The translations under genes were made by a program, and so were the position numbers. From Planctomycetota bacterium (lineage in GTDB: Bacteria > Planctomycetota > B15-G4): a stretch of 64,000 nt of DNA. The stretch is taken from NCBI GenBank assembly GCA_029245865.1, contig JAQWOM010000051.1, positions 1-64,000 of the forward strand. The letters are read 5' to 3'. Position 1 is the stretch's first letter, and each line of letters starts with the position of its first letter. This document shows, one piece after another, positions 18,873 through 27,446 of the stretch. The notes beneath the pieces are model-generated. The model ran no database searches and was not told the origin of the DNA. It saw nothing but the letters and a program-made list of their open reading frames with translations.

Positions 18873-19388
18873 ACCGTCCGGAGAGCCAATGATCTCCTGC
18901 TCTGCCACGACTCCCGACAAACAGCACTGAACGCCATTCAACACAGGGTTTTGGAGTCTCAGCAAAGGTCGCCCGGTCGCTGTTTTCGACTTTTAAGCGA
19001 CGATCGACCAATCCAATCCCGCGAACTCGATGAATCCGCAGCTAAGGCCAGTCCGAAGAGGACATCAGGGGAAGATTGCGCATCAAAGGGACTCCGTTTC
19101 CTCATCTCTTATCACTGCGCAAGGGACTCCCATCGTGATCACTCCTTAGCTCCTGATCGGCTTGCACTCCTTCGCACCCACAGAGTCGAAAAACAGCACC
19201 CTAAATATGAATGCTCGTCGGCTAAGAACACCGTGCTACGGAGCCAAGAACTGCACTTGTCGGTGCAATAAACGGGGACGCAGTCCCAACAACCCCCCGC
19301 TTCTGACAGAGTTCGTGACCTCAACGTCACAGGAACGTCACGGAATCTCAGATATGGTAGGCGCCCCCTGTGCCCCGGAAGACCTTAG
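18873..19388. other. 516-bp intergenic region between divergent genes
   Basis: No convincing gene is seen. It should hold the promoters of the small lipoprotein (minus) and of the 992-residue repeat protein (plus). A direct repeat AAGGGACTCC occurs at 19086-19095 and 19121-19130. A small hairpin TGCAC/GTGCA lies near 19250-19270. The clearest signal is the AACGTCAC double repeat at 19323-19341, described separately. Confidence 0.6.
19315..19358 (+). promoter_or_regulatory. Possible operator/promoter: AACGTCAC direct repeat upstream of the 992-residue gene
   Basis: AACGTCAC occurs at 19323-19330 and again at 19334-19341, an 11-bp period (one helical turn). A GTGAC at 19315-19319 forms an inverted match to the first copy. 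A possible -10 element TATGGT lies at 19353-19358, about 30 bases before the ATG. This arrangement is typical of a transcription-factor site overlapping the -35 region, but the factor is unknown. Confidence 0.4.
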
Positions 19389-22367
19389 ATGAAGCCCTTA
19401 ACCTGGATTCTCGCACTCGTTGCACTCGTCGTTGTCGTGGGCGTCTGGATGCTTCTCGCTGAAGACAGACCCTCCGGAGACGGAGACGCGGCCACCATCG
19501 TCGCGCGCAACAACGACGCAGAGAGCCTTCTCGACAACGACTCCTTGTTGCCAGGAGAGGGCCAAGCCAGCGACTCGGTCACGCCACTCGACATCGCGTC
19601 TCTCACAACCGAAGTGGAGTTGCCGGAAACCGCCTTGCCAGAGCGCTACCTCAAGGCGCTCGGGGGGATCACCGGCCGCGTCGTAGAAGAAGACGGCACG
19701 CCGGTCTCTAACTTCCCCGTCGCCTTGGCTGCGGGAGGTATGTCGACACTTCCGATCGCCATAAACACCCCGGTGGACGAACTCTCGGAGTTCGACCCGA
19801 TTCTTGCCGAGAGCCTGACGAATTCTGAAGGACGCTTCCGACTGACAAGCCTGCCCACGCGCGTGATGGGATTGATCATCCTCGATCCGGGCGGCTCACG
19901 CGCATCCATGCACTTCCTCGAGCACACTCCCGTCTCAGGCGAGGAATTTGATGTGGGAGACATCGTGCTTCAAGGCACGGTCACCTACATCGGTCAAGTT
20001 CTGAACGAACGCCAAGAACCGCTGCCTGATGTGCGCGTCCGTGCCACCAACATCCCCAGCATCAACATGGTCTCGGGGGTTGCCGATTACCGTTCGGGAG
20101 GTGGCTTTCTGATCGACACCGGTGACGAAACCATTGGCAAGTTCACCTACGTGCCGCCCACCTCACTCGCCCGTCTCGAAAAGATGTTGCCGGTGCCCAC
20201 GACGCACACCGACACCGAAGGGCGCTTCGTGCTAGATGGCGTTCAACAGGGCTTCATCACGGTGATGCTCGACGACAACATCCACATGGCTTACGTGAGT
20301 TCTCCGAGTCCGAGCGGGTCTCCAGGGACGACGCGTGACATGGGCGCAATGACCATGTCCGACGGCGTGACTCTCGAGGGCGATGTCGTCGGAGAGGATG
20401 GCAAACCCATCCCAGGGGCCGAGGTCATGGCTGGCAACACACTCGCCGTAGCTCCCGTCACCATCCTGCGACCGCCCGTGATTGCTGACGAGGCAGGCCA
20501 TTTCACCTACACGGGGTTTTCACCACGCACGGCCCATGCCGTTGCTCGCCAATCAGATCGCGACTCCTTCACACCCAGTGAAGCGGGAACTCCGGGCGAC
20601 TCTCCACTTCGAGTCGTCCTCCCCAGCAAGCGGCGCCTGACGGTGACTCTGCTGAATGAGCGTGACGCCCCCATCCCTGATGCGACCTTCATGGGACGCG
20701 CCGTTCCCGACGACGACATGGAAGACGTTCCCGACTTCGTCTTCCCACCACGGTCTCTCGACAGCATCGTGACGACCGACGAGTTCGACCGCTATGTGTT
20801 TGACGACATGGAGCCCCAGATCTGGGAACTCATCGTCCACGCACCCGGCTATGGAATCACTCGAGAGATCTTCAATCTTTCCGGTGGCGACGCGGAGGGA
20901 ACCGTCACCCTTCAGGATGGCTTGCTGTTGCGAGTTCTCGCACAGACAGAAGAAGAAGAGCCCGAGCCGCTCGCACACGCCATGGTCATGGTCTACGACT
21001 CTGGAAACAACGACCGACCACTCACATCCCAGCGCACAGACGAAGATGGCTGGGCAAGCTTCGACGACATCGTCGAAGGCGAATACCGAGTCGAAGCAGA
21101 GTACCCGGGGCTGGCCATTTCGAAGGCCACTGCCAATGTCCCGTCCGAGGAAGAGGTGGTGCTTTCACTTCGGGGTGGCGGAACGATCGTGGGCAGCGTG
21201 GTCGACAATGGAGAGCCGCCCCTCGAAGCACTCATGGTGACGCTCCAACATGAAAGCGACGTGGCAACAGGCGACAAGATGCCACGCATGACCATCACCG
21301 CACCCGATGGAACATTCATGTTCAGCAACGTGCCCGAGGGTGACATCGAGGTCTCGGCCCGACAACGAATTGACCTCTCCAACCTCACAAGTTGGTGGGA
21401 ACCCTTCGCCATGACAGCTCTCGCAGAAGCCGACGCCTATGTGACTGCCGGGCGACAGACAGATCTGGTGCTTGTCGTAGGCAGCACCACTGAGGGCGTC
21501 CCCAGTGGCAGTGTCGAGGGGCGACTCATTGTGAATGGCATGCCCGCGCCCGGGTGGAAGGTTCGCACCTGGGGCAAAATCCGCCGCTCTGTGACAACGG
21601 GCCCGGGTGGTCGCTTCAACATGGGCAAACTCGCTGCCGGCTCGGTCATGCTCATGTTCAGCCCCAAAAACCACCCAGGCATGATGAGAGGTGGGGGCGC
21701 CGTGGAGAACTACCAGTTTGAACTCGAAGAAGGTGCCCACGAATTCGTGGACCTCTCTATCTCGACAGGCTCCGTGAGTGGGCGCGTGGTCTCTGATCGA
21801 AACGGCAGGCCCATCGAAGGCGCGGCAGTGGTCCTTGAGGGCGTCAATGACAAAGACAAGCGCAACTGGTGGGGTGCTCGCCGCGACACAACCAGCGCCG
21901 ATGCCAACGGTTACTTTGAGTTCGCGATGGTCGCGGAAGGAAACTACACCGTTGGCGCGCAAGCCGAGGAATTTGCCGCGACAAAAACAGAGTCTTTCTT
22001 TGTCAGTGGCATGCGTGCTTCGGATGGCCTGCTACTACGCCTGAATGCTGGAATCTCCTTCGGCGGCGTTGTCGTTCTGGAGGACATCGAAGAAACGCCT
22101 GATTGGATGTGGCTGCAAGCTGAAGCCGAAGATGGCTCCGAAGCTGCCACACGCCCCAACACGAAAAAAAGCAATCAGTTCTACTTCGATGACCTGGCTC
22201 CCGGCACCTGGACCTTCAAGCTCTACAGCGATGTGGGCGACGATCTAAGCGAGGTCACGCTCCGCATCGATCGTGAAATAGAGGACGCCGTGCTGGTCTT
22301 CCGCCCACTGAGCGAGGAAGAACTTCAGGAATCAGCAGAAGTCGTTGAAACGCAGGTCGGGCTTTAG
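19389..22367 (+). CDS. Membrane-anchored protein of carboxypeptidase-regulatory-like repeats
   Basis: 992-residue protein with one N-terminal transmembrane anchor (WILALVALVVVVGVWMLL) and no catalytic domain. It is built of about nine beta-sandwich repeats of the CarboxypepD_reg/SdrD-B type, each opening with a phrase such as GGITGRVVEEDGTPV, GQVLNERQEPLPDVRV, VTLEGDVVGEDGKPIPGAEV or GSVSGRVVSDRNGRPIEGAAV, and closing with a GxFxFxxVPEG-like phrase. Long proteins of this architecture are common in Planctomycetota. The bulk should lie outside the cytoplasmic membrane. Start ATG 19389 has GGAAG eight or so bases upstream. The role is unknown; a structural or surface function is inferred. Confidence 0.85.
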   Translation: MKPLTWILALVALVVVVGVWMLLAEDRPSGDGDAATIVARNNDAESLLDNDSLLPGEGQASDSVTPLDIASLTTEVELPETALPERYLKALGGITGRVVEEDGTPVSNFPVALAAGGMSTLPIAINTPVDELSEFDPILAESLTNSEGRFRLTSLPTRVMGLIILDPGGSRASMHFLEHTPVSGEEFDVGDIVLQGTVTYIGQVLNERQEPLPDVRVRATNIPSINMVSGVADYRSGGGFLIDTGDETIGKFTYVPPTSLARLEKMLPVPTTHTDTEGRFVLDGVQQGFITVMLDDNIHMAYVSSPSPSGSPGTTRDMGAMTMSDGVTLEGDVVGEDGKPIPGAEVMAGNTLAVAPVTILRPPVIADEAGHFTYTGFSPRTAHAVARQSDRDSFTPSEAGTPGDSPLRVVLPSKRRLTVTLLNERDAPIPDATFMGRAVPDDDMEDVPDFVFPPRSLDSIVTTDEFDRYVFDDMEPQIWELIVHAPGYGITREIFNLSGGDAEGTVTLQDGLLLRVLAQTEEEEPEPLAHAMVMVYDSGNNDRPLTSQRTDEDGWASFDDIVEGEYRVEAEYPGLAISKATANVPSEEEVVLSLRGGGTIVGSVVDNGEPPLEALMVTLQHESDVATGDKMPRMTITAPDGTFMFSNVPEGDIEVSARQRIDLSNLTSWWEPFAMTALAEADAYVTAGRQTDLVLVVGSTTEGVPSGSVEGRLIVNGMPAPGWKVRTWGKIRRSVTTGPGGRFNMGKLAAGSVMLMFSPKNHPGMMRGGGAVENYQFELEEGAHEFVDLSISTGSVSGRVVSDRNGRPIEGAAVVLEGVNDKDKRNWWGARRDTTSADANGYFEFAMVAEGNYTVGAQAEEFAATKTESFFVSGMRASDGLLLRLNAGISFGGVVVLEDIEETPDWMWLQAEAEDGSEAATRPNTKKSNQFYFDDLAPGTWTFKLYSDVGDDLSEVTLRIDREIEDAVLVFRPLSEEELQESAEVVETQVGL

Positions 22368-22380
22368 CGAACACACGGAA

Positions 22381-22403
22381 CGCTGACATCTCTTGGGTCA
22401 GCG
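22381..22403. terminator. Hairpin between convergent genes
   Basis: CGCTGAC (22381-22387) pairs perfectly with GTCAGCG (22397-22403) around a 9-nt loop, 13 bases after the stop of the 992-residue gene. No T-run follows on either strand, so terminator function is uncertain. Confidence 0.3.
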
Positions 22404-22475
22404 CTCAGCCTTCACACCGCAGCGAGGCCTACCGCGACAGGCATGAGGCGCCTGTCCCCGTCAAGAGCCTCACGT

Positions 22476-23189
22476 TCATACAACGCTGCCAAACAATGAC
22501 CCCACACCTGCCGTGGCGGCAATCGCCAGTGAACTCCAGAACGTGATTCGTCCCGCGCCAAGGGCCATGTTCGCGCCCCCCGCGCGCGCCGCAACCGCAC
22601 CCAGAAAAGCCAGAAACAGCAAAGAGCCCCCGGCGACAAGCGGAATCATGGTCGCCATCGAACCGAAGTACGCCAAGCTCAACGGCAAAGCGGCACCCAG
22701 GGCAAAAGTAATGGCAGATGCCAGAGCCGCTTGAACAGGGCGGGCACTGCGCTGTTCGGACAAGCCAAGTTCATCGCGAGCATGCGCTCCGAGTGCATCG
22801 TGCGCCATGAGCTGAGTAGCCACTTGCTGCGCGAGTGATGCATCAATGCCACGCTGTTCGTAAATATCGGCAAGTTCCTGGCGTTCCGACTCTTCGTCGG
22901 ATTCGATTTCAAGCCTTTCCCGTTCCAGGTCCGCATTGTCTGCATCGGCCTGTGAGCTCACAGAAACATATTCCCCTGCAGCCATCGACATCGCGCCTGC
23001 GACCAAGCCCGTCATCCCGGCAATGATCACATTACCGTGATCTGAACTTGCGGCGGCCACCCCCACGACAAGACTTGCTGTTGAGACAATGCCATCATTG
23101 GCACCGAGCACCGCAGCTCGCAGCCATCCGACTCGCCCCGCATGATGCACTTCAGTGTGACTGGGTAACTTCTCAACCTTCACGTTCAC
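22476..23189 (-). CDS. VIT1/CCC1-family Fe2+/Mn2+ transporter
   Basis: Integral membrane protein of the vacuolar iron transporter family (about 237 aa). Family marks are AAVLGANDGIVSTASLVVGV in TM1, GAMSMAAGEYVSVSSQ in TM2, a Glu-rich cytoplasmic metal-binding helix segment (ERERLEIESDEESERQEL), and three C-terminal TM segments. It is expected to move ferrous iron or manganese out of the cytoplasm. GTG 23189 is the likely start because AGGGAG lies about ten bases upstream; the frame remains open to 23234. The next gene in the same direction is 75 bp upstream. Confidence 0.92.
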   Translation of the reverse strand: MNVKVEKLPSHTEVHHAGRVGWLRAAVLGANDGIVSTASLVVGVAAASSDHGNVIIAGMTGLVAGAMSMAAGEYVSVSSQADADNADLERERLEIESDEESERQELADIYEQRGIDASLAQQVATQLMAHDALGAHARDELGLSEQRSARPVQAALASAITFALGAALPLSLAYFGSMATMIPLVAGGSLLFLAFLGAVAARAGGANMALGAGRITFWSSLAIAATAGVGSLFGSVV

Positions 23190-23263
23190 TAGATATTGAC
23201 TCCCTTCTCTGAGGGCATGCTCCCTCGCAGTCACCTCGCGAGACTCCGGTCACAAGCGGTGCG

Positions 23264-23620
23264 TCACTCCAAAAACATCGACCCAAGGATGAAGGGGTCA
23301 TAGCCGAGAAGAAAGCCCATCTGGAGAAGAAGTACGGTGACAAAGCCCAGCACAACACTTGTCACCTGCCCCCTGCGCACCGAAATGTGCCATGAACGGC
23401 AACGAGACATATCGAGCGCCAAGATGAGCACCCAGCAGATGTTGACGCCCGAAGCCCAGGCCAACTGCGTACCAGAAATGAAGTAAACGCCCTCTTCGTC
23501 TGGGAATTGCACAAAGAGAACAAGATACAAGAACCAGAGCGCGCAAAGGCCTAGGTACGGAATCAGGAAGGCAACCACAGGGCGCAACACAAAGCCGTTC
23601 GCTGTTTGCTGGACCCTCAA
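23264..23620 (-). CDS. Small integral membrane protein, unknown
   Basis: About 118 residues with three hydrophobic segments (AFLIPYLGLCALWFLYLVLF, AWASGVNICWVLILAL and VTSVVLGFVTVLLLQMGFLL, the last followed by GYDPFILG). No recognisable family. The start is placed at TTG 23620, with AGGAGG four bases upstream; another TTG at 23635 is in frame. It lies between the VIT-family transporter and the large membrane protein, all on the minus strand. Confidence 0.6.
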   Translation of the reverse strand: MRVQQTANGFVLRPVVAFLIPYLGLCALWFLYLVLFVQFPDEEGVYFISGTQLAWASGVNICWVLILALDMSRCRSWHISVRRGQVTSVVLGFVTVLLLQMGFLLGYDPFILGSMFLE

Positions 23621-23759
23621 AGAACCTCCTCGCAACGTGACACCCAGTCATAGAGTTCTACGAAAAACAGGTGATGACTGGGTCGCTCCGATTCAGCAAA
23701 ACTGCAGGGCAGCAAGCCAAGAGACCTTTCTGTAAAGGCCGCAGAGCGACAATCTGAAA

Positions 23760-25607
23760 CTAGATGCTCTGCAGTGGGCGCGGAAAGATGCCTTTCAAGG
23801 ATTCTTCTAACCAAAGGTCGTTTGCTTCACCGCCCGAGGGTGGCCCCTCGTCATCATCGTCGTCACGACGATCACGGCCAATGATCATGATTTTCGCGCG
23901 ACTGATTGCGTTCCGGGTAACGTGAGAATCGACGCCCGCGATCCCCTCACTCTCCGGGTCGACGTTATGAAGGACAACTCGCACGCCAGTGACACCAACA
24001 AAATCGTGCTCGGCAGCGGCGGCCGGAGAGGCTCGTGCGATATGGCGATCAAAGAGCAGGTTAAAAACTTCGGTCGCCTGCTCGGGCGTCACAGCGTCTT
24101 CCACATAGAACACGTCGATATCTGCTCGCGACATGACCTCATAGAGGAATCGACGCAATCGAGTTCCAAAAGCGATGCGAAATGGCTGGCCAAACGTGAG
24201 AACAGGCGAGCGCTCAAGAGTCCCTCTCTCGTCGTCTCGCGTCAATCCAACGACAAGCCAGCAGTGGGGCACCAAAAAGGTTCCTTCGCCATGATCTCCG
24301 AGACGCGGCCGCGTGGAATTGAGCAGTTTGGCGATGGCGTGAGTGGCTCGCTCGGCCTTGTTCCGCTCTTCTGCTTCGACCAACAACTCTCCAGGATTTT
24401 CGGCCACAAGAAACATCGAGGGCGGCACACGTGTGAGAGGCACACGCTTTGAAGGCACGAGCTCAGACGGCATTCCAACGAGTAAATCGGCGTCCTCGGG
24501 CCCTGGAAGTGTTTCAGACACCACAAGGCGCCAGCCGGCTGCCTCAATCGCGTGGCGCTCATGCTCGAGAGACTCTGCTTCAACTCCAGGCCCAGCCCAG
24601 AGCACGCGACTACGGGGAAAAGCCGGGTCATAGAGTCGGCGACGGCGGTTGAATTCGCCAATGGCCAGGCACGCGCTCCCCGTGAGCAACCAGGCAAGCA
24701 CCCAGCCAAACGTTGACAGCAACACATCGGTGACATGCAAACTGCTCGCAGTTCCTTCGCCCCCGTGGGGCGTAAGCAATGCCACAACGGAAAAAGCAAC
24801 AAGCGCCATGAGTCGATAAGAATCGCTGATCAACTGACCGATTCGAATGGTCCGTGGGCGACCTTTACGGCCCATAGCAATGTTGAGCCACTGGCCACGC
24901 GGTGGATCGACAGGACGCACGACTGACGGCAACAGGCATGCGAATGCGAGAACCCCGAGGCAACCACGCACCCCCAACTTGTCATTCAAAATGACAAGGA
25001 CACTCGCGATCGCGATGCCTAGGCAGATCACGGCCATGATGCGACGAAACCCTTCAAACCCAAATCGCCGGCGCACAACTTCAAGGATTGCTAACAAACT
25101 TGCGGGCACTGCCAGAAGGATGCCCAGCACCAATCCAAGCCACACCGCACTCATGGCCACAATGTGAATCGTGTAAAGGCCCTGTTGGCGCGTCACCTCC
25201 AGCAGATCACGACCAATTCCGCGCGCAGCGAATAACACCGCCGCCACAAGGAACATGACGAAAACAGCTTTGCGCAAGCCGATGAACGGCTGAATCCGTG
25301 GGGAACGAAAAGGGTGAAAATCGAGGCCAAGGCTCACGATCAGGTGGCTACGCACTCGCCTGAAGGTGCTGGCTGCCCAAACAACGAGACTGCGGGTAAG
25401 GGGGAGGTGCTGGTAACGCGCCACCGAACAGGCCAAAACCAACAGCAGTGGAAGCAGGACAACCCAGGGAATGTCGTCCACATCGCTCGTCGACGTCGGG
25501 CCGATGAGCTCCAGCACCATCACCGTAGAGACCAGCACCAGGGCTTCGGGGCCCGCCAGATAACGGCGCGCTGCGCCTAGAATGGTCCCTGGAACAATAC
25601 GAGCCAT
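23760..25607 (-). CDS. Large polytopic membrane protein with cytoplasmic C-terminal domain, unknown
   Basis: 615-residue protein. The first 320 residues hold about eight hydrophobic segments (for example WVVLLPLLLVLACSV, AVFVMFLVAAVLFAA, LGLVLGILLAVPASLLAIL). The last 290 residues are soluble, with alternating beta and helical patterns and a GPGVEAESLEHERHAIEAAG phrase, ending in an acidic run (RRDDDDDEGPP). I do not recognise a family. It diverges from the HAD phosphatase gene with 64 bp between starts. Confidence 0.75.
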   Translation of the reverse strand: MARIVPGTILGAARRYLAGPEALVLVSTVMVLELIGPTSTSDVDDIPWVVLLPLLLVLACSVARYQHLPLTRSLVVWAASTFRRVRSHLIVSLGLDFHPFRSPRIQPFIGLRKAVFVMFLVAAVLFAARGIGRDLLEVTRQQGLYTIHIVAMSAVWLGLVLGILLAVPASLLAILEVVRRRFGFEGFRRIMAVICLGIAIASVLVILNDKLGVRGCLGVLAFACLLPSVVRPVDPPRGQWLNIAMGRKGRPRTIRIGQLISDSYRLMALVAFSVVALLTPHGGEGTASSLHVTDVLLSTFGWVLAWLLTGSACLAIGEFNRRRRLYDPAFPRSRVLWAGPGVEAESLEHERHAIEAAGWRLVVSETLPGPEDADLLVGMPSELVPSKRVPLTRVPPSMFLVAENPGELLVEAEERNKAERATHAIAKLLNSTRPRLGDHGEGTFLVPHCWLVVGLTRDDERGTLERSPVLTFGQPFRIAFGTRLRRFLYEVMSRADIDVFYVEDAVTPEQATEVFNLLFDRHIARASPAAAAEHDFVGVTGVRVVLHNVDPESEGIAGVDSHVTRNAISRAKIMIIGRDRRDDDDDEGPPSGGEANDLWLEESLKGIFPRPLQSI

Positions 25608-25671
25608 GCCAACATCCTACCCCGAATGAAGGATCAAGGGCGCAAATCGGCGGCCTGCTACGATCACCCCC

Positions 25672-26313
25672 ATGCGCTTCGACGTCCTCCTTCTCGACCT
25701 CGATGGCACCCTTCTTGATGCCTCGGACGCCATCGTCGAAGGCGTACTCGAACTCGCCGCCGAGCAAGGGCTGCCCGTACCAGATCCGAGCTGGGCACGA
25801 AACAAGATCGGACAACCTCCCCACACAGTCTGGGAAGAGCTCGGGGCCGAAAACCCTCAGGAACTGGTCGGTATCTTTGCCGATCGCGTGCTTCCTCGGC
25901 TGGCCGGCCGATCACGCGCCTTGCCCGGCGTGGCGCAAACATTGCCACACCTGACAGCGGCCGGCTTGACCCTGGCGGTCGCAACCACCCGCCTCACAGA
26001 GAACGCGCGAGAAGGGCTGCTGGCCACCGGCCTGGCAGGGCATATTGACTTCGTCGCCGGACGCGATCTCGTAGCAAACAGCAAGCCTGCACCGGATGTG
26101 CTCCTCCATGCCCTGGAATCCGTCGGAGGGCACGTCGACCGCGCACTCATGATCGGTGACTCCGATGCTGACGTTCTGGCCGCACATGCGGCGGGTATCC
26201 CGTGCTGGGCCGTGTTAGATGGAGTTGGAAAAGAGACAGCATTGCGCGAAGCCGGCGCCGACCTCATCCTTAAAGAGGGCTTCGCAGAGTTGCCTGGTCG
26301 ACTCGGACTCTGA
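25672..26313 (+). CDS. HAD-superfamily phosphatase (phosphoglycolate phosphatase-like)
   Basis: 213-residue haloacid-dehalogenase-fold hydrolase. Motif I is DLDGTLLD with nucleophile Asp9 and acid Asp11, motif II is the Thr in VATTRLT, motif III is the Lys of NSKPAPDV, and motif IV is IGDSDADV. An alpha-helical C1 cap lies between motifs I and II, as in Gph/PpaX-type enzymes. The substrate is not determinable; phosphoglycolate or pyrophosphate are common for the group. It is the first gene of a plus-strand run leading into the selenoprotein peroxiredoxin (55-bp gap). Confidence 0.9.
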   Translation: MRFDVLLLDLDGTLLDASDAIVEGVLELAAEQGLPVPDPSWARNKIGQPPHTVWEELGAENPQELVGIFADRVLPRLAGRSRALPGVAQTLPHLTAAGLTLAVATTRLTENAREGLLATGLAGHIDFVAGRDLVANSKPAPDVLLHALESVGGHVDRALMIGDSDADVLAAHAAGIPCWAVLDGVGKETALREAGADLILKEGFAELPGRLGL

Positions 26314-26368
26314 AGCCCTCCAAGCCCCCCCCTCGATCGACACTCTTTTCATCAAATCTAGGAGCCAT

Positions 26369-26839
26369 ATGGGACTCTTCAAAAAGAAAGCGGCCCTGCT
26401 CTCGCCCGGCACTGCTGCGCCTCACTTCGAGTTGCAAGACCACACAGGCACCACACGGACGCTCGCCGATTACACAGGCAAGCGCGTACTGCTCTGGTTC
26501 TACCCCAAAGCCGACACCCCTGGCTGAACGATTCAAGGCAAGGGATTCCGTGATCGAATCCCAGAACTTGGCGAGAACAAAGCAATCCTCGGCATCTCTT
26601 TTGACAACGTTGCCGACAACAAGGCTTTTGCAGAGAAGTTTGACTTCAACTTTCCACTGCTGTGCGACACCACCAAGAGCATGAGCACGGCTTATGGAGC
26701 ATGTGCGGACTCCAATGCGAAATACCCTGGCCGCGTCACCTACATCATTGACGCGAACGGCAACATCGAGCACGGAGAGACCGTCTCTGACATCGAAGAG
26801 CACATACTTTCTTCCATCGCACGATTAAAAAACGACTGA
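26369..26839 (+). CDS. Peroxiredoxin (BCP/PrxQ-type) with selenocysteine at the catalytic position
   Basis: Predicted 156-residue selenoprotein. Translation from ATG 26369 (AGGAG four bases upstream) runs to an in-frame TGA at 26525-26527 and continues in the same frame to the stop at 26837-26839. Both halves match one thiol-peroxidase domain: FYPKADTPG then Sec53 then TIQGKGFRDR, LGISFD, FPLLCD and RVTYIID. The TGA lies exactly where BCP/PrxQ proteins have the peroxidatic Cys of TPGCT; the conserved Thr50 and a later Arg are present. The usual resolving Cys five residues on is Lys58, so it resembles a one-catalytic-residue type; Cys99 and Cys112 remain. A hairpin with bacterial SECIS geometry follows the TGA. 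It should reduce H2O2 or organic peroxides in the cytoplasm. A nonsense mutation is the main alternative. Confidence 0.88.
26542..26562 (+). promoter_or_regulatory. Predicted bacterial SECIS element of the peroxiredoxin
   Basis: GGGATTC (26542-26548) pairs perfectly with GAATCCC (26556-26562) around the 7-nt loop CGTGATC. The loop begins 21 nt after the TGA and has G as its second base. Known bacterial SECIS hairpins sit directly downstream of the UGA inside the coding region with an apical loop about 16-37 nt away and a G near the start of the loop, so position and shape both fit. Confidence 0.8.
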
Positions 26840-26923
26840 TCTTGCAGCCTGCAGCAGGTGGAAATACGCACTCCAACTTGTTCGGGATGAAACAGACAAC
26901 AGGCCTTCATCGAGATCTTCGCC

Positions 26924-27409
26924 ATGACCTCTGCCACGGAAAACCTTCTCGCTCTACTCGACACGCCCATGCGGCATGCCACGGCCGTCGATCTCACAGA
27001 TGCTCACACAGCTCGCACCACGCTAGAAAAGCACTATCCGTTCGAAGGAGATGAAGCGCAGGCTCTACGCAGCGCTCTTATGACGGCTGTAGATGAGGGC
27101 CTCATCTGCAATCGTGGGAAAGACCCCGTTCGCTACTCTCGCCTGGCCAAGCCCGAAGACACGCAGCACGACCTGTCCGTGGACTTTGTCTGGATGACAG
27201 GCGGAGGCATCAACCACCGCCATCCGAAGGGAGAAGTGAATCTGTGCTTCTCCGTGGAAGGCGAGGCCAAATTTGATGGCCAACCCGAGGGCTGGGTGAC
27301 CTTCGAACCCGGAAGTGCGCATGTCCCAACGGTCACGGATGGCCGAATGCTCATCGTCTACTTTTTGCCCAGCGGCGAAGTTGAATGGATCAACGAAGGC
27401 AAGGCCTGA
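26924..27409 (+). CDS. DUF4863 (4-hydroxylaminobenzoate lyase-like) cupin-fold protein
   Basis: 161-residue protein resembling DUF4863, the family that includes the 4-hydroxylaminobenzoate lyase PnbB. The helical N-terminus (RTTLEKHYPFEG) is followed by a double-stranded beta-helix with the likely metal site GGGINHRHPKGEVNLC (His, His, Glu) and GSAHVPTV, ending LIVYFLPSGEVEW. The biochemical role in this organism is unknown; a nitroaromatic pathway is not evident nearby. It lies 84 bp after the selenoprotein and 37 bp before the deacetylase-family gene, in one apparent transcript. Confidence 0.75.
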   Translation: MTSATENLLALLDTPMRHATAVDLTDAHTARTTLEKHYPFEGDEAQALRSALMTAVDEGLICNRGKDPVRYSRLAKPEDTQHDLSVDFVWMTGGGINHRHPKGEVNLCFSVEGEAKFDGQPEGWVTFEPGSAHVPTVTDGRMLIVYFLPSGEVEWINEGKA

Positions 27410-27446
27410 TTGTCGAGATGAGGCACTCTGACGCGCGGCTCGCACT

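Noticed and set aside
19086..19130. AAGGGACTCC repeated twice, 35 bp apart
   Set aside because: Only two copies without symmetry or spacing that suggests an operator; possibly chance.
26369..26527. Peroxiredoxin as a truncated pseudogene ending at the TGA
   Set aside because: The same frame continues with intact domain sequence to a proper stop, the TGA is at the catalytic Cys, and a SECIS-like hairpin follows.
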